Below, one piece after another: positions 36,196-45,293 of a stretch of DNA of 64,000 bases; the stretch's first letter is position 1; each line of letters opens with the position of its first letter. Source of the DNA: Bradyrhizobium sp. ORS 285 (GTDB taxonomy: Bacteria; Pseudomonadota; Alphaproteobacteria; Rhizobiales; Xanthobacteraceae); NCBI RefSeq assembly GCF_900176205.1, contig NZ_LT859959.1, positions 4,051,001-4,115,000 of the forward strand. Reading direction: 5' to 3'. The notes beneath the pieces were generated by a model that had not been told where the DNA came from, made no database searches, and was given only the letters and a program-made list of their open reading frames with translations. The translations under genes and the position numbers were made by a program.

Positions 36196-37464
36196 ATGGC
36201 GTACACGGCGGCAGCCGGAGAGTTTGCGTCGAGGCCGATCGCTCCTCCGGGCGTGATCGGCCTGCAGCGCGTGCTTGTCTGGCTGATCGGAGTCTCCGGC
36301 GCGATCGTCTTCATCGAACCGAGCCCCTATGAGCTGGTGACACTCGCCTCCGCCGCGGTGTTCGTCGCCAGCGGAATCAGGCTGCGCGCGGTCTTCCTGC
36401 CTCTTCTTCTGCTCCTCTTCCTGGTCAATCTCGGCTACACGATCAGCGCCGTTCCGCTGCTGGACGATTCCAAGATCGCGAGCTGGATCGCAACCTCCTG
36501 GTACATGGCGGTCACAGCCATGCTGCTGGCCATGGTCACCGCCGAAGACACCGCGGCGCGGCTCGACATGCTCCGGCGCGGCCTCGTGATGGGCGGCGCG
36601 ATCGCCGGTCTTGCCGGTGTGGCCGGCTATTTTCATCTCGTACCGGGCGGCTACGACCTCCTCACACTGTATGGCCGTGCGCGCGGCACGTTCAAGGACC
36701 CGAACGTGCTCGGCGCGTTCCTGATCCTGCCGGCACTGCTCGCGCTGCAGAATGTCGTTACCGCCCGCCTCGCCGCAACCTTGCGCGCCAGCTTCGCGCT
36801 CGGCATCATGGCGCTTGCCATCCTGCTCGCCTTTTCCCGGGCGGCCTGGGGCGGCCTCGTGCTCACCGCCGCCTTCATGCTGGTGTTGATGGTGCTCACC
36901 AGCAAGACGCGGAGTGAACGCTCGCGCATCATCGTCATGACGCTCGCGGCCGCCGTGGTGGGCATGCTCCTGATCGGCGTTCTGCTCTCCATCGACGCCA
37001 TCGCCGACATGTTCAAGCAGCGGGCGAGCTTCGACCAGAGCTATGACGAGGGCCGCTTCGGCCGGTTCGGCCGCCACATCCTCGGCGCCGACATGGCACT
37101 CGATCTGCCGTTCGGGATCGGACCGCTGCAGTTCCACAACTACTTCCCCGAGGACACCCACAATTCCTATCTGAACGCCTTCATGTCAGGGGGCTGGCTG
37201 TCCGGCATCTGCTATCCTGCGCTCGTCTTCACAACTGTCATTCTCGGCTTCCGCTATCTGTTCGTGCGCGTGCCGTGGCAGCGCACCTATATCGCCGTGT
37301 TCTCCGCCTTCCTCGGCACCGTCGGCGAAAGCTTCATCATCGACACCGACCATTGGCGGCACTTCTTCCTGATGCTCGGCACGATGTGGGGCATGATCGC
37401 CGCCACCCGCGCCCATCAGGCAGCGAGCCGATCCGCAGAGACCGGCTCGCACGCGGTCTCCTAA
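36196..37464 (+). CDS. Wzy/O-antigen ligase-like polymerase
   Basis: 422 residues with about eleven hydrophobic helices and the large periplasmic loop of the O-antigen ligase/polymerase family. The loop holds RGTFKDPNVLGAFLILPALL, FSRAAWGG and GPLQFHNYFPEDTHNSYLNAFMSGGW, where the H..N motif is typical. It should link lipid-bound repeat units in the periplasm. The ATG at 36196 (MAYTAAAGEF) is preferred over one at 36145. Its TAA overlaps the stop of the convergent dehydrogenase gene (CTAA, 37461-37464). No Wzx flippase gene is in the window. Confidence 0.87.
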   Translation: MAYTAAAGEFASRPIAPPGVIGLQRVLVWLIGVSGAIVFIEPSPYELVTLASAAVFVASGIRLRAVFLPLLLLLFLVNLGYTISAVPLLDDSKIASWIATSWYMAVTAMLLAMVTAEDTAARLDMLRRGLVMGGAIAGLAGVAGYFHLVPGGYDLLTLYGRARGTFKDPNVLGAFLILPALLALQNVVTARLAATLRASFALGIMALAILLAFSRAAWGGLVLTAAFMLVLMVLTSKTRSERSRIIVMTLAAAVVGMLLIGVLLSIDAIADMFKQRASFDQSYDEGRFGRFGRHILGADMALDLPFGIGPLQFHNYFPEDTHNSYLNAFMSGGWLSGICYPALVFTTVILGFRYLFVRVPWQRTYIAVFSAFLGTVGESFIIDTDHWRHFFLMLGTMWGMIAATRAHQAASRSAETGSHAVS

Positions 37465-38639
37465 TCCTCCGCCGTGAACGTCAGCCCGGCATTGTCGACC
37501 AGCCGCTTGATCAGGCTGTCCTGCAGCGCTGCGCCCGGAGTCCAGAAGCCGCCCTTCACACTGGCACCGTCGCGCAGCAGGCCAACGGCACATTCAGAGA
37601 TCATCTTCGAGGTCGAGCCGTAGCCGGGATCGCGGTCGCCCTTGACGGTGGCGCGGACCTGGCGACCATCGGGGGCGATCGCGACAAAGAGGAGGTTGTA
37701 GTAGCCATTGTCGCGCTCCTCCTTCGAGGGGCCCTCGCCCGGCTTCGGCGCGTTCGGTCCGGTCTTCTCGGCATTCGCGGCCATCACCTTCTTGGCGTTG
37801 GCCTCGCCCTTCTCGCCCTGGCCGGTCAGCACCATCTCGTCGTAGACGAAGTCCTGGCCGTAGGGGAAACCCATCAGCATGTTGGAGCGGTGAACGTTGC
37901 GGGTGTTGATCAGCGCCATCATGAACGGCGCCGCCCAGGACTGCAGGTCCTCCTCATAGACCGGCTTGTTGCCGGCCGGCTGCTTCGGGCCCTTGAAGCC
38001 CGGCGTCAGCGCGAAGAAATCCTTCAGGATCGAGACCAGGCTGAGATCCTTGGCGACCGCATCGAACGTCGCCTTGGCGCTCGCGGCGGTGCCGCCCGAC
38101 AGCGTGCCGCTCATGCCGCGGACGCGGCCCTTGACGCGGGCGGCCGGCGCGCCGAGCACCTTTTTCGCCTGCTGCTGCACGAAGTAGACGCCGAGCTCGA
38201 ACGGCACGGAATCGAAGCCGCACGAGAACACGATGCGGGCGCCGCTTTTCTCCGCGGTCGCTTGATGCTTGTCGATCATCTGCCGCATCCACACCGGCTC
38301 GCCGCAGAGGTCCACATAGTCGGTGCCGGCTTCGGCGCAGAGCGCGACGAGCTCGTTGCCATAGAGCTGATACGGACCGACGGTGGTCAGCACCAGCCTG
38401 GTCTGCGCCACCATCGCCTTCAGCGACTCCGGATTGGACGCATCGGCTGCGATCAGCGGCGTATCCGCCGGCGCGCCAATTTCGTCACGGACCGCGGCGA
38501 GCTTGTCGAGACTGCGGCCGGCCATCGCCCAGCGCAGCGAGCTGTCGCCGCGATACTGCGTGGCGAGATAATCAGCGACGAGCTTGCCCGTGAAGCCCGT
38601 GGCGCCGTAGACGACGAGGTCGAATTTGGATGACGTCAT
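37461..38639 (-). CDS. Saccharopine dehydrogenase-like / trans-acting enoyl reductase family protein
   Basis: 392-residue NAD(P)-binding Rossmann protein (FDLVVYGATGFTGKLVADYL, then LVLTTVGPYQLYGNELVALCAEAGTDYVDLCGE). The sequence FSCGFDSVPFELGVYFV is typical of the saccharopine dehydrogenase-like group that includes mycobacterial trans-acting enoyl reductases. Lysine metabolism is unlikely from context; a reductase acting on a lipid or polyketide-like substrate is the usual guess. The specific reaction is unknown. Confidence 0.87.
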   Translation of the reverse strand: MTSSKFDLVVYGATGFTGKLVADYLATQYRGDSSLRWAMAGRSLDKLAAVRDEIGAPADTPLIAADASNPESLKAMVAQTRLVLTTVGPYQLYGNELVALCAEAGTDYVDLCGEPVWMRQMIDKHQATAEKSGARIVFSCGFDSVPFELGVYFVQQQAKKVLGAPAARVKGRVRGMSGTLSGGTAASAKATFDAVAKDLSLVSILKDFFALTPGFKGPKQPAGNKPVYEEDLQSWAAPFMMALINTRNVHRSNMLMGFPYGQDFVYDEMVLTGQGEKGEANAKKVMAANAEKTGPNAPKPGEGPSKEERDNGYYNLLFVAIAPDGRQVRATVKGDRDPGYGSTSKMISECAVGLLRDGASVKGGFWTPGAALQDSLIKRLVDNAGLTFTAED

Positions 38640-38676
38640 TCTTGTTTCCTAGCGATCAACTGCAAATCTGTTGCTC

Positions 38677-38758
38677 CGTCATTGCGAGGAGCCCTTGCGA
38701 CGAAGCAATCCAGACTGTCGCTGAGCCTCTGGATTGCTTCGCTACGCTCGCAATGACG
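38677..38758. repeat. Dispersed palindromic repeat, family 2 copy a
   Basis: Inverted repeat bounded by CGTCATTGCGAG (38677-38688) and CTCGCAATGACG (38747-38758), with internal GAAGCAATCCAGA / TCTGGATTGCTTCG arms that also pair. A second copy is at 47255-47331. The first bases of the element appear again at 53296. Confidence 0.88.
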
Positions 38759-38763
38759 TTCAT

Positions 38764-39549
38764 TTACTTCTTCCCGTACGACACGCTCATGCCCGCGCGG
38801 ACGTCGTTCTGGATGCCATAGGGCGCGATCGGATAGCGCAGGCCGTTCTTGGCGAGTTGCTTCATGCCGGCGATCGCCTTGGCCAGATCGGCCGGCTTCA
38901 AGGCCATCAGCATCTCCTCGTCGGGCACGCCGCCATAGCGGCGCTCGGCGAAGCAGGGCAGCGACAGGCTGGGCTCGCCGGTCTTCAGCGCACGGCCCCA
39001 GGAATCGGCGCAAGCGGTCTCGCCGACGACGCCCCATTCGAACTTCTTGTAGCCGACATATTGCAGACCGTTGATCAGGATGATCATCTGGCCCGGCGTG
39101 GCATAGACGAGGCAGATGTCCGGCGGATCGAGCCGGCCGCTCGCCAGCGGGCTGACGGCCATTGCTTGGTAGCGGCCGAACGGCACCACGTCGAGCGCCT
39201 CCTGCCGCTTGCGCGCGTCCTCCGCGGTGCCATGCCAGACGCCGACATAGCCTTCACCCTTGAGCCACGTCTCGTCCTGCGGGCCGAGCCCGATCACGGC
39301 GCGGCACTGCGCGCCGACGAGGTCGTCGCCGGTGATGCCGACGGTCCAGCCGAGCCGCGCGGCCATGCTGACGATCTGGTCGGTGGTGTGCACCGCATTG
39401 GGCCGGCGGATCTTCTCCACCGCCTCCATGTCGGCGACGCCGGCGAACATCTTGATGCCGATCACGGTGGTCTTCAGCCGCAGCAGAGCGTTGAGGTCGG
39501 CCACCATCGCCGCCAGATCGAGCCGTTCGGAGGCGTTCGGCTGTTGCAT
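38764..39549 (-). CDS. DUF169 family protein
   Basis: 261 residues matching the DUF169 family (LNALLRLKTTVIGIKMF, CRAVIGLG, DICLVYATPGQMIILINGLQYVGYKKFEWGVVGETACADSWGRAL, with conserved cysteines). Function is unknown. Some relatives are annotated as ArCR-type or cobalamin/heme-related proteins, without proof. The ATG at 39549 (MQQPNASERLDLAAM) is chosen since upstream residues look non-coding. It is divergent from the TPR-glycosyltransferase gene. Confidence 0.85.
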   Translation of the reverse strand: MQQPNASERLDLAAMVADLNALLRLKTTVIGIKMFAGVADMEAVEKIRRPNAVHTTDQIVSMAARLGWTVGITGDDLVGAQCRAVIGLGPQDETWLKGEGYVGVWHGTAEDARKRQEALDVVPFGRYQAMAVSPLASGRLDPPDICLVYATPGQMIILINGLQYVGYKKFEWGVVGETACADSWGRALKTGEPSLSLPCFAERRYGGVPDEEMLMALKPADLAKAIAGMKQLAKNGLRYPIAPYGIQNDVRAGMSVSYGKK

Positions 39550-39751
39550 GTGGCGCTTCCCTCTCTGCTCCGCGATCCGAGCCCGCGTCACGTGTCATGG
39601 CAAGGCCTGGTTCGACTTCGGGGCGCTTGTTAGACGCTCGCAGCCCGGGAGGCCAGCCCCTCCGCCGTCCTGGTTCGCCTACCCTACCATGATCCTTCTC
39701 GATCCCCCGGGAATCACTTATGAATTTTCGATCCCCAGACAGGATCGAGCG

Positions 39752-41593
39752 ATGAGCCGCAGTGACCGGAACAAAGGCGCGATGAGCGCGAAGCCCGGCC
39801 CGACGGCGGCGGCGCCGCTGTCGGCCTCGCTCTACGAGGCCGGTCTGCAACACCTCGGCGGCGGCCGTATGCTCGACGCGCAGATGTCCTGCGAGCAGGC
39901 GCTGGCGGCCGACCCGAACCATGCCGACAGCCTCGCGCTGATGGGCATCATCGCGCTGCAGACGGGCCAGCACGACCATGCCGTGGCGTGGTTCTCGCGG
40001 GCGATCCGGCAAAGCCCGAAGATCGACTATCTCACCAGCCTCGGCTTCACGCTGAAACAGATGGGCCGGCTCGACGATGCGCTCGCGGTTTTCGACAAGG
40101 CGATCCAGCTCAAGCCCGATGATGCCGAATTGTGGAAGCACATGGGCGGCGTGCTGCTGGCGCAGAACCGCAGCGCCGAAGCGCTGCTGAGCTATCAGCA
40201 CGCGCTGTCCATCAATCCCGTCCACCGGGAGGCCGCGTTCCAGAGCGGCCTGCTGCTGCATGGGGAGCAGCGTTATCAGGAAGCCGTTCAGGCTTTCACG
40301 GTCTGCCTGACCCAGCAGCCTGACGACCTCCAATCGCTGCAGATGCGCGCCCGCTGCGCCCGCCAGATGAAGCGTTACGACGACTATCTGGCCGATTGCC
40401 AGCGCGCTCAAACGCTCGCGCCGACGGATCCCCTCGTCTGCAACAATCTCGGCGATGCCCTCGTCTGTCTCGGCCGCAGCGCAGAGGCTCTGGCCTGGTT
40501 CGACAAAGCGCTGGCGCTGCGGCCGGGCTTGGTGGACGTGCTGCACAACAAGGGCTTTGCGCTGCTGCAGCTGTTGCGCTTCGAGGAGGCGGCTGCGATC
40601 TATCGCGAGATCCTCGCGATCGAGCCCGACAACGCCAAGGCTGAGTGGCAGCTCGCCCATGTCGAGCTGCAATGCGGCGACTACGAAGCCGGCTGGGCAC
40701 ATCGCGAGGCGCGCTGGAAAATGCCGGATTTCTCGCCCGACTATCCGCGCTTCGCCCAGCCGAAATGGCTGGGGAAGGAGGAGATCGCCGGCCAGACCAT
40801 CCTGATCGAGGAGGACGAGGGTTTTGGCGACAACATCCAGTTCGCACGCTATCTGCCGATGGTCGCGGCGCGCGGCGGCAAGGTGATCCTGGTGGTGCGC
40901 GAGCCGCTGCAGCGGCTGATGGCCGGAATTGACGGGGTCTCGCAATGTCTCGCCTTCACGCCGGACCTGCAGCGGCCGGCGTTCGACATGCATTGCCCGA
41001 TCATGAGCCTGCCGCTCGCCTTCGGCACCACGCTCGCCACCATTCCGCCCGCCGACTATCTGCCACCTCCCCCGGCCGACCGCGTCGCGGTCTGGGAGCA
41101 GCGGCTGGGATGGCACGACCGGCTGCGCGTCGGCCTCGTCTGGTCCGGCAACCCGCACCAGGCCAATGACGGCAACCGCTCGATGCCGCTGTCGACCCTG
41201 CTGCCGCTGCTCGATGTCGAGGCGGACTTCATCAGCCTGCAAAAGGAGCTGCGGCCGGCGGACAAGGCGCTCCTCGCGCAGCAGAGCGGCATCCGCGACG
41301 TCACCGCTGATCTCTCCGACTTTGCGGAGACGGCGGCTCTGATGTCGTGTCTCGACGTCGTCGTGACCGTCTGCACCAGCGCCGCGCATCTCGCCGCGAC
41401 CTTGGGACGGCCGACCTGGATCATGCTGCCCTATGCCGCCGATTGGCGCTGGCTGCGGGATCGCGATGACAGTCCGTGGTATCCGAGCGCACGGCTGTTC
41501 CGGCAGGATGCCGGCTGCCGCTTCGAGCCGGTGGTCGCGCGCGTGCGCGGCGAGCTGGCGGCGAAGGCGGCCGCCTTCACACCAACGCCTTAG
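39752..41593 (+). CDS. TPR protein fused to a GT9-like glycosyltransferase domain
   Basis: 613 residues. Residues ~20-320 form about eight tetratricopeptide repeats (for example AEALLSYQHALSINPVHREA and AEALAWFDKALALRPGLVDV). Residues ~340-610 resemble family-9 glycosyltransferases (heptosyltransferase-like): IAGQTILIEEDEGFGDNIQFARYLPMVAARGG, RVGLVWSGNPHQANDGNRSM, and CTSAAHLAATLGRPTWIMLPY. Such fusions modify proteins or polysaccharides. The acceptor is unknown. The ATG at 39752 starts MSRSDRNK. It ends in a 4-bp overlap (TTAG) with the convergent YdcF-like gene. Confidence 0.87.
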   Translation: MSRSDRNKGAMSAKPGPTAAAPLSASLYEAGLQHLGGGRMLDAQMSCEQALAADPNHADSLALMGIIALQTGQHDHAVAWFSRAIRQSPKIDYLTSLGFTLKQMGRLDDALAVFDKAIQLKPDDAELWKHMGGVLLAQNRSAEALLSYQHALSINPVHREAAFQSGLLLHGEQRYQEAVQAFTVCLTQQPDDLQSLQMRARCARQMKRYDDYLADCQRAQTLAPTDPLVCNNLGDALVCLGRSAEALAWFDKALALRPGLVDVLHNKGFALLQLLRFEEAAAIYREILAIEPDNAKAEWQLAHVELQCGDYEAGWAHREARWKMPDFSPDYPRFAQPKWLGKEEIAGQTILIEEDEGFGDNIQFARYLPMVAARGGKVILVVREPLQRLMAGIDGVSQCLAFTPDLQRPAFDMHCPIMSLPLAFGTTLATIPPADYLPPPPADRVAVWEQRLGWHDRLRVGLVWSGNPHQANDGNRSMPLSTLLPLLDVEADFISLQKELRPADKALLAQQSGIRDVTADLSDFAETAALMSCLDVVVTVCTSAAHLAATLGRPTWIMLPYAADWRWLRDRDDSPWYPSARLFRQDAGCRFEPVVARVRGELAAKAAAFTPTP

Positions 41594-42378
41594 GTCGGGC
41601 CGGGAAACAGATCGTCGGTGCGGCCGCGCAGGCGGTAGGCCAAAAGCCCCACCCATTCGCGCACGGCAATGTCGGCGCGGCGCAGGCCGAGCAGCGAGAT
41701 GCCGTCGACATCGAGCACGCGGCCGACGCGCCAGTCCACCGGATAGGGCTCGACCGGGAAGCCGGCTTTGCGGAACAGGCCGATCGAACGCGGCATGTGA
41801 TAGGCCGAGGTGACCAGGAGCCAGCGCTCGCCGGGCTTCGGGGAGATCATTGCCTTGGAGAAGATCGCATTCTCGTAGGTGTTGCGCGACTGCCGCTCCA
41901 GCAGCAAGCGCTCCTTGGGCACGCCGAGGCTCAGCAGGATTTCGGCGCCGACGTCGGCTTCCTTGGCTTCCGTCGCAATCAGGTTGGCGCTGCCGCCGGT
42001 GAACAGGATTCGCGCATTCGGATAGCGCCGCGCCAGCACCGCAGCCTGGATCACCCGGTCGGCGCCCGCGACCGTCACCGGCATGCCGTACATGACGGAG
42101 AGATCGGAATCGACGGGACCTCCGAGCACAATGATGCCGTCCGGCGGGCCCTTCGCCGGGTCCCATTTCGGGAAGCGGCTTTCCAGCGGAGACAGCATCA
42201 GGCTGCCGAGCGGCGTCAGCCCGACGATCGCCAGCAGCAGCATCGCCGACACCACCAGCCTGCGTCCCGCCCGGGCAAACCGCGTCAGCATCAGGAGAGC
42301 GCCGATGAGGCCCAGCGCGATCATGAAATTGGTCGGCAACGCCAAGAGGCCGAGCGTCTTCGACAACACAAAGAACAT
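41590..42378 (-). CDS. YdcF/ElyC family membrane protein (DUF218)
   Basis: 262 residues with two N-terminal membrane helices (LLALPTNFMIALGLIGALLML and LVVSAMLLLAIVGLTPL) and a DUF218 domain: GIIVLGGPVDSD, ARILFTGGSANL, LERQSRNTYENAIFS and VTSAYHMPRSIGLFRKAGF. Members such as ElyC act in envelope or peptidoglycan integrity. The ATG at 42378 (MFFVLSKTLG) is the likely start. It overlaps the convergent TPR-GT9 gene by 4 bp. Confidence 0.88.
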   Translation of the reverse strand: MFFVLSKTLGLLALPTNFMIALGLIGALLMLTRFARAGRRLVVSAMLLLAIVGLTPLGSLMLSPLESRFPKWDPAKGPPDGIIVLGGPVDSDLSVMYGMPVTVAGADRVIQAAVLARRYPNARILFTGGSANLIATEAKEADVGAEILLSLGVPKERLLLERQSRNTYENAIFSKAMISPKPGERWLLVTSAYHMPRSIGLFRKAGFPVEPYPVDWRVGRVLDVDGISLLGLRRADIAVREWVGLLAYRLRGRTDDLFPGPT

Positions 42379-42508
42379 TCCTGGCTCCGGCGCGCGGTGA
42401 GAGACAACGGCTGCCCTCATACACGACAGCCGCCATGCGTTGCCATCTCTCTGCGAACGCGACGTGATGGGCTATGCTCTTCGCCGAACCGGCACGAATG
42501 AGAGCACC

Positions 42509-43450
42509 ATGGCCCATCATCATCTGCACGCCAGCCCCGAGACCTGCCATTGGGGCTTCTTCGAATCCCGGCTGAAGCCCGTGCTGACGGTCGACAGCGG
42601 TGACGAGGTCACGATCGATTCGATCAGCGGCGGGCCCGACGTGGTGCCGGATACCAGCAAATTCCACGTGCCGCCGGAGCTGTTCGATGTGCACGCGCGC
42701 AGCGAGCGCATGGTGCCGGGCCATATCCTGACCGGGCCGGTCGCGGTGCGCGGCGCCGAGGTCGGCGACGTGCTGGAAGTCGAGATCCTCGACGTTCAGC
42801 TGCGGCAGGATTGGGGCTACAATTTCATCCGGCCACTGGCCGGCACCCTGCCCGACGATTTCCACGAGAGCCGGCTGATGAACATCCCGCTCGATCGCGA
42901 GCGCATGGTCGGCAAGATGCCGTGGGGCCTGGAGTTGCCGCTGGCGCCGTTCTTCGGCGTGATGGGCACGGCGCCGCCGCCGGCCTGGGGCCGCATCACC
43001 TCCCTGATCCCGCGCGCGATGGGCGGCAATCTCGACAACAAGGAGCTGGGCGCCGGCGCTAAACTGTATCTGCCGGTGTTCGTGCCGGGGGCACTGTTCT
43101 CCTGCGGCGACGGCCATGGCGTGCAGGGCGACGGCGAGGTCTGCGTGACCGCGATCGAGACCGCATTGCAGGGCCGCTTCCGTCTCACCGTACGCAAGGA
43201 TCTGACATTCGACTATCCGCGTGCGGAGACGCCCACGCACTACATGACGATGGCGATGGACCCGGATCTCGACCAATGCGTGGTGAAGGCGCTGCGCGAC
43301 ATGATCGTGCTGCTCGGCGAGAAGCGCAATCTGTCGCGCGAGGATGCGTATACGCTGTGCAGCCTCGCGGCGGACCTGCGGGTGACGCAGACGGTCAACG
43401 GCTCCAAGGGCATTCACTGCATGATCGCTAAGTCGGTCGTGCACGGCTGA
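42509..43450 (+). CDS. Acetamidase/formamidase family hydrolase
   Basis: 313-residue beta-rich amidase of the FmdA/AmdA family, which releases ammonia from formamide or acetamide. Typical segments: HWGFFESRLKPVLTVDSGDEVTIDSISGG, VPGHILTGPVAVRGAEVGD, and LFSCGDGHGVQGDGEVCVTAIET, whose GDGH contains likely metal ligands. The ATG at 42509 (MAHHHLHASPETCHWG) is where family members start. It stands alone between the YdcF-like gene and a repeat-rich gap. Confidence 0.9.
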   Translation: MAHHHLHASPETCHWGFFESRLKPVLTVDSGDEVTIDSISGGPDVVPDTSKFHVPPELFDVHARSERMVPGHILTGPVAVRGAEVGDVLEVEILDVQLRQDWGYNFIRPLAGTLPDDFHESRLMNIPLDRERMVGKMPWGLELPLAPFFGVMGTAPPPAWGRITSLIPRAMGGNLDNKELGAGAKLYLPVFVPGALFSCGDGHGVQGDGEVCVTAIETALQGRFRLTVRKDLTFDYPRAETPTHYMTMAMDPDLDQCVVKALRDMIVLLGEKRNLSREDAYTLCSLAADLRVTQTVNGSKGIHCMIAKSVVHG

Positions 43451-43491
43451 GTTTTGCGTCGGGAGCGCACGGTAGCGCCACACACACGGCG

Positions 43492-43612
43492 GTCGTCCGG
43501 GGCTTGACCCGGGACCCATAGCCACCGGCGGATGTGGTGACACGAGGGGGCCGGACCTGCGCAAGCCAACTGCTCCCTGGGGTTATGGGTCCCGGGTCAA
43601 GCCCGGGACGAC
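43492..43612. repeat. Inverted repeat, family 3
   Basis: The arms GTCGTCCGGGGCTTGACCCG... (43492-43520) and its inverse (43584-43612) match at 28 of 29 positions around a 63-bp centre. They end in GGGACCCATA at the inner edge. Related single half-sites occur at 1235-1257. Confidence 0.85.
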
Positions 43613-43720
43613 GGCGGAGTGTGAGGCGCGAGCGGAGCAACCCACCGACACGAGTGGAGACGCGCGCGAACACACATCCGCGGTCTCGCGACAATCCTGC
43701 CCGAGTCATGCTGCAACTTC

Positions 43721-44075
43721 CGCCCTCTGAAACATCGGAGGGCGCAGGGAAGGCCAGGCGTCGGCTGACGCCTGCGGCCCGCCTGCGAGAAAAAATGCAG
43801 GCGGCAGGTACCACAGGTGCAGCCGAGAACGCCCGGCCTTCCCTGCGCGATGGTTTTCACGCTTATGGCGCGCTCTCCCCGGTGTCCGGCTTAATAGCCA
43901 CCGTCGTCAGCGGGATCATCGCCCGCTGATTTGGCGCCAGCTTCGGGGCGCCAGGACCACACGCTTTTGCGTCCGCAATCAGCCGTTCGTCCGCGCATCC
44001 GTGAGAACACGCTGCGGCTCCATCGCGGCCATCGCATCCCCGCCTCGCGTGTCGTGACGATCGCGCGCTACGCCC
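43721..44075 (-). repeat. Dispersed structured repeat, copy C (inverted)
   Basis: Third copy of the element at 9960-10335 and 26205-26575, in the opposite orientation. Outer stem arms are GCGCAGGGAAGGCC (43742-43755) and GGCCTTCCCTGCGC (43835-43848). Inner hairpin arms are CCGCCTGC (43779-43786) and GCAGGCGG (43797-43804), with a short GCCCTC / GAGGGC hairpin at 43722-43743. The core reaches CCAGGACCACACG at 43951-43963. The stretch 44076-44486 holds no gene I can support. Confidence 0.85.
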
Positions 44076-44486
44076 CTTCCGAGTGAGGCGGGATACGCGG
44101 AGTAAAGCACGATTTCCGGAAAAACGAAAGCGTTATTTTCTGAATCGTAGAAATCGTCGTTCGGCGTCGCCGCCGCCAGGCCGGCCGGGGGCGCGCGGCG
44201 CCGGGAACCATCGCAACACACGTTCGATTGGCTGGGGACCAGCCATCGGAGGAGTCCCGCCGGTTGCAGTGCGAATCCCCTCCACCCGCTCGTGCACCGT
44301 ACCATTCCGGGCCGGGACTCGCCGAGCGCGCGGAGAGTCATCGCCGCGCCCCGTCGGATTCGTCACATTTCTTTAAAATTCAATGCCTTAACCACTTATC
44401 CCCAAGTGGCTGTACAACCCATTGGATTCCTAATAGAGTCTAAAAAGTTACTTTTCTGTACACCGGTTACGGACTAGCTTTTGGGC

Positions 44487-44684
44487 ATGGCGACGGAAAA
44501 AGCCGAGACTGACCGCATCCCCGTAACCCTGGCCCTGGCCACCATTGGCTATCTCGAAAAGCTCGTGAAACAGGGCACCCACGGCACCAGCGTTCCGGGT
44601 GTCTGCAGAACGTTGATCGAAGAAGGCATCCGGCTCGCCATCAAGGACGGGCTGCTGTCGATTCGCGACAACGGACGGGCGTAA
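44487..44684 (+). CDS. Small protein with ribbon-helix-helix-like pattern
   Basis: 65 residues from the ATG at 44487. The pattern of a short strand (RIPVTLAL) followed by two helices (TIGYLEKLVKQG and PGVCRTLIEEGIRLAIKDGL) resembles ribbon-helix-helix regulators, but no family is recognised with certainty. It is 82 bp upstream of gcrA in the same direction. Three GANTC sites lie at 44357, 44425 and 44436 in its AT-rich upstream region, so control by CcrM methylation and GcrA is possible. Confidence 0.65.
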   Translation: MATEKAETDRIPVTLALATIGYLEKLVKQGTHGTSVPGVCRTLIEEGIRLAIKDGLLSIRDNGRA

Positions 44685-44766
44685 CAGGGACACGTAAGCG
44701 GAGACAGTTTCGGGTGCAGCCGTCGGCCAGGACGATCCAGGACGGATCAAACTTGGAAGCGACACA

Positions 44767-45243
44767 ATGCCCGCCGAACGACAGACCCAACCCACCTGGA
44801 CCGAGGAACGGCTCCAGGCCCTGAAGCAGCACTTTGAGGCCGGGCTGACCTGCCGAGAGATCGCCGCCGAGCTCGGCGTCAGCCGCAATGCCGTGATCGG
44901 CAAGATCTCCCGCCTCGCGCTGACGCGCGACAATGGCGGCGACACCAGGCGCATGGTCCGGGACAACGCCCGCGACGGCGCCCGCCGCCCCGTGCCGAAA
45001 CTGCGCCGCCGCATCCTGCGCGCGGTGCCCAACGATCCGCCGCCGATCGTGATCGAGGAGCCGCCGGCCGGCCCGGTCGAGAACGGCTGCTCGCTGTTCG
45101 AACTCTCCAAGGAACGCTGCCGCTGGCCGATCTCCACGCCCGGCGCGGACGATTTCTGCTTCTGCGGCTCGAAGCCGATCGAGGGCTTGCCGTATTGCCC
45201 GAGCCATACGCGGATGGCGTATCGGGTGGCGTCGTCGCGGTAG
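44767..45243 (+). CDS. gcrA: Cell-cycle regulator GcrA
   Basis: 158-residue alphaproteobacterial cell-cycle factor that binds sigma-70 and CcrM-methylated GANTC sites to activate division and replication genes. The N-terminal helix-turn-helix TWTEERLQALKQHFEAGLTCREIAAELGVSRNAVIGKISRLAL is diagnostic. The C-terminal sigma-interacting part has ERCRWPISTPGADDFCFCGSKPIEGLPYCPSHTRMAY. The length is slightly below the Caulobacter protein. The middle (about 60-105) is Arg/Pro-rich. Confidence 0.95.
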   Translation: MPAERQTQPTWTEERLQALKQHFEAGLTCREIAAELGVSRNAVIGKISRLALTRDNGGDTRRMVRDNARDGARRPVPKLRRRILRAVPNDPPPIVIEEPPAGPVENGCSLFELSKERCRWPISTPGADDFCFCGSKPIEGLPYCPSHTRMAYRVASSR

Positions 45244-45293
45244 AAGAGAACGACAGCTTAAACCCACAAGCCTATCGGCTTGTACGCACGCGA

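Noticed and set aside
39254..43564. A minus-strand open frame of more than 1400 codons opposite the DUF169, TPR-GT9, YdcF and amidase genes
   Set aside because: It lies antisense to or out of frame with well-supported genes. Its composition is Arg/Ala/His-rich low-information sequence, as expected of a GC-rich shadow frame.
43428..44341. Short ORFs within the structured repeat (and its copies at 10046-10333 and 26187-26525)
   Set aside because: Similar peptides appear in all three copies because the DNA repeat is conserved. Start sites and reading frames are not preserved, so these are repeat translations rather than genes.
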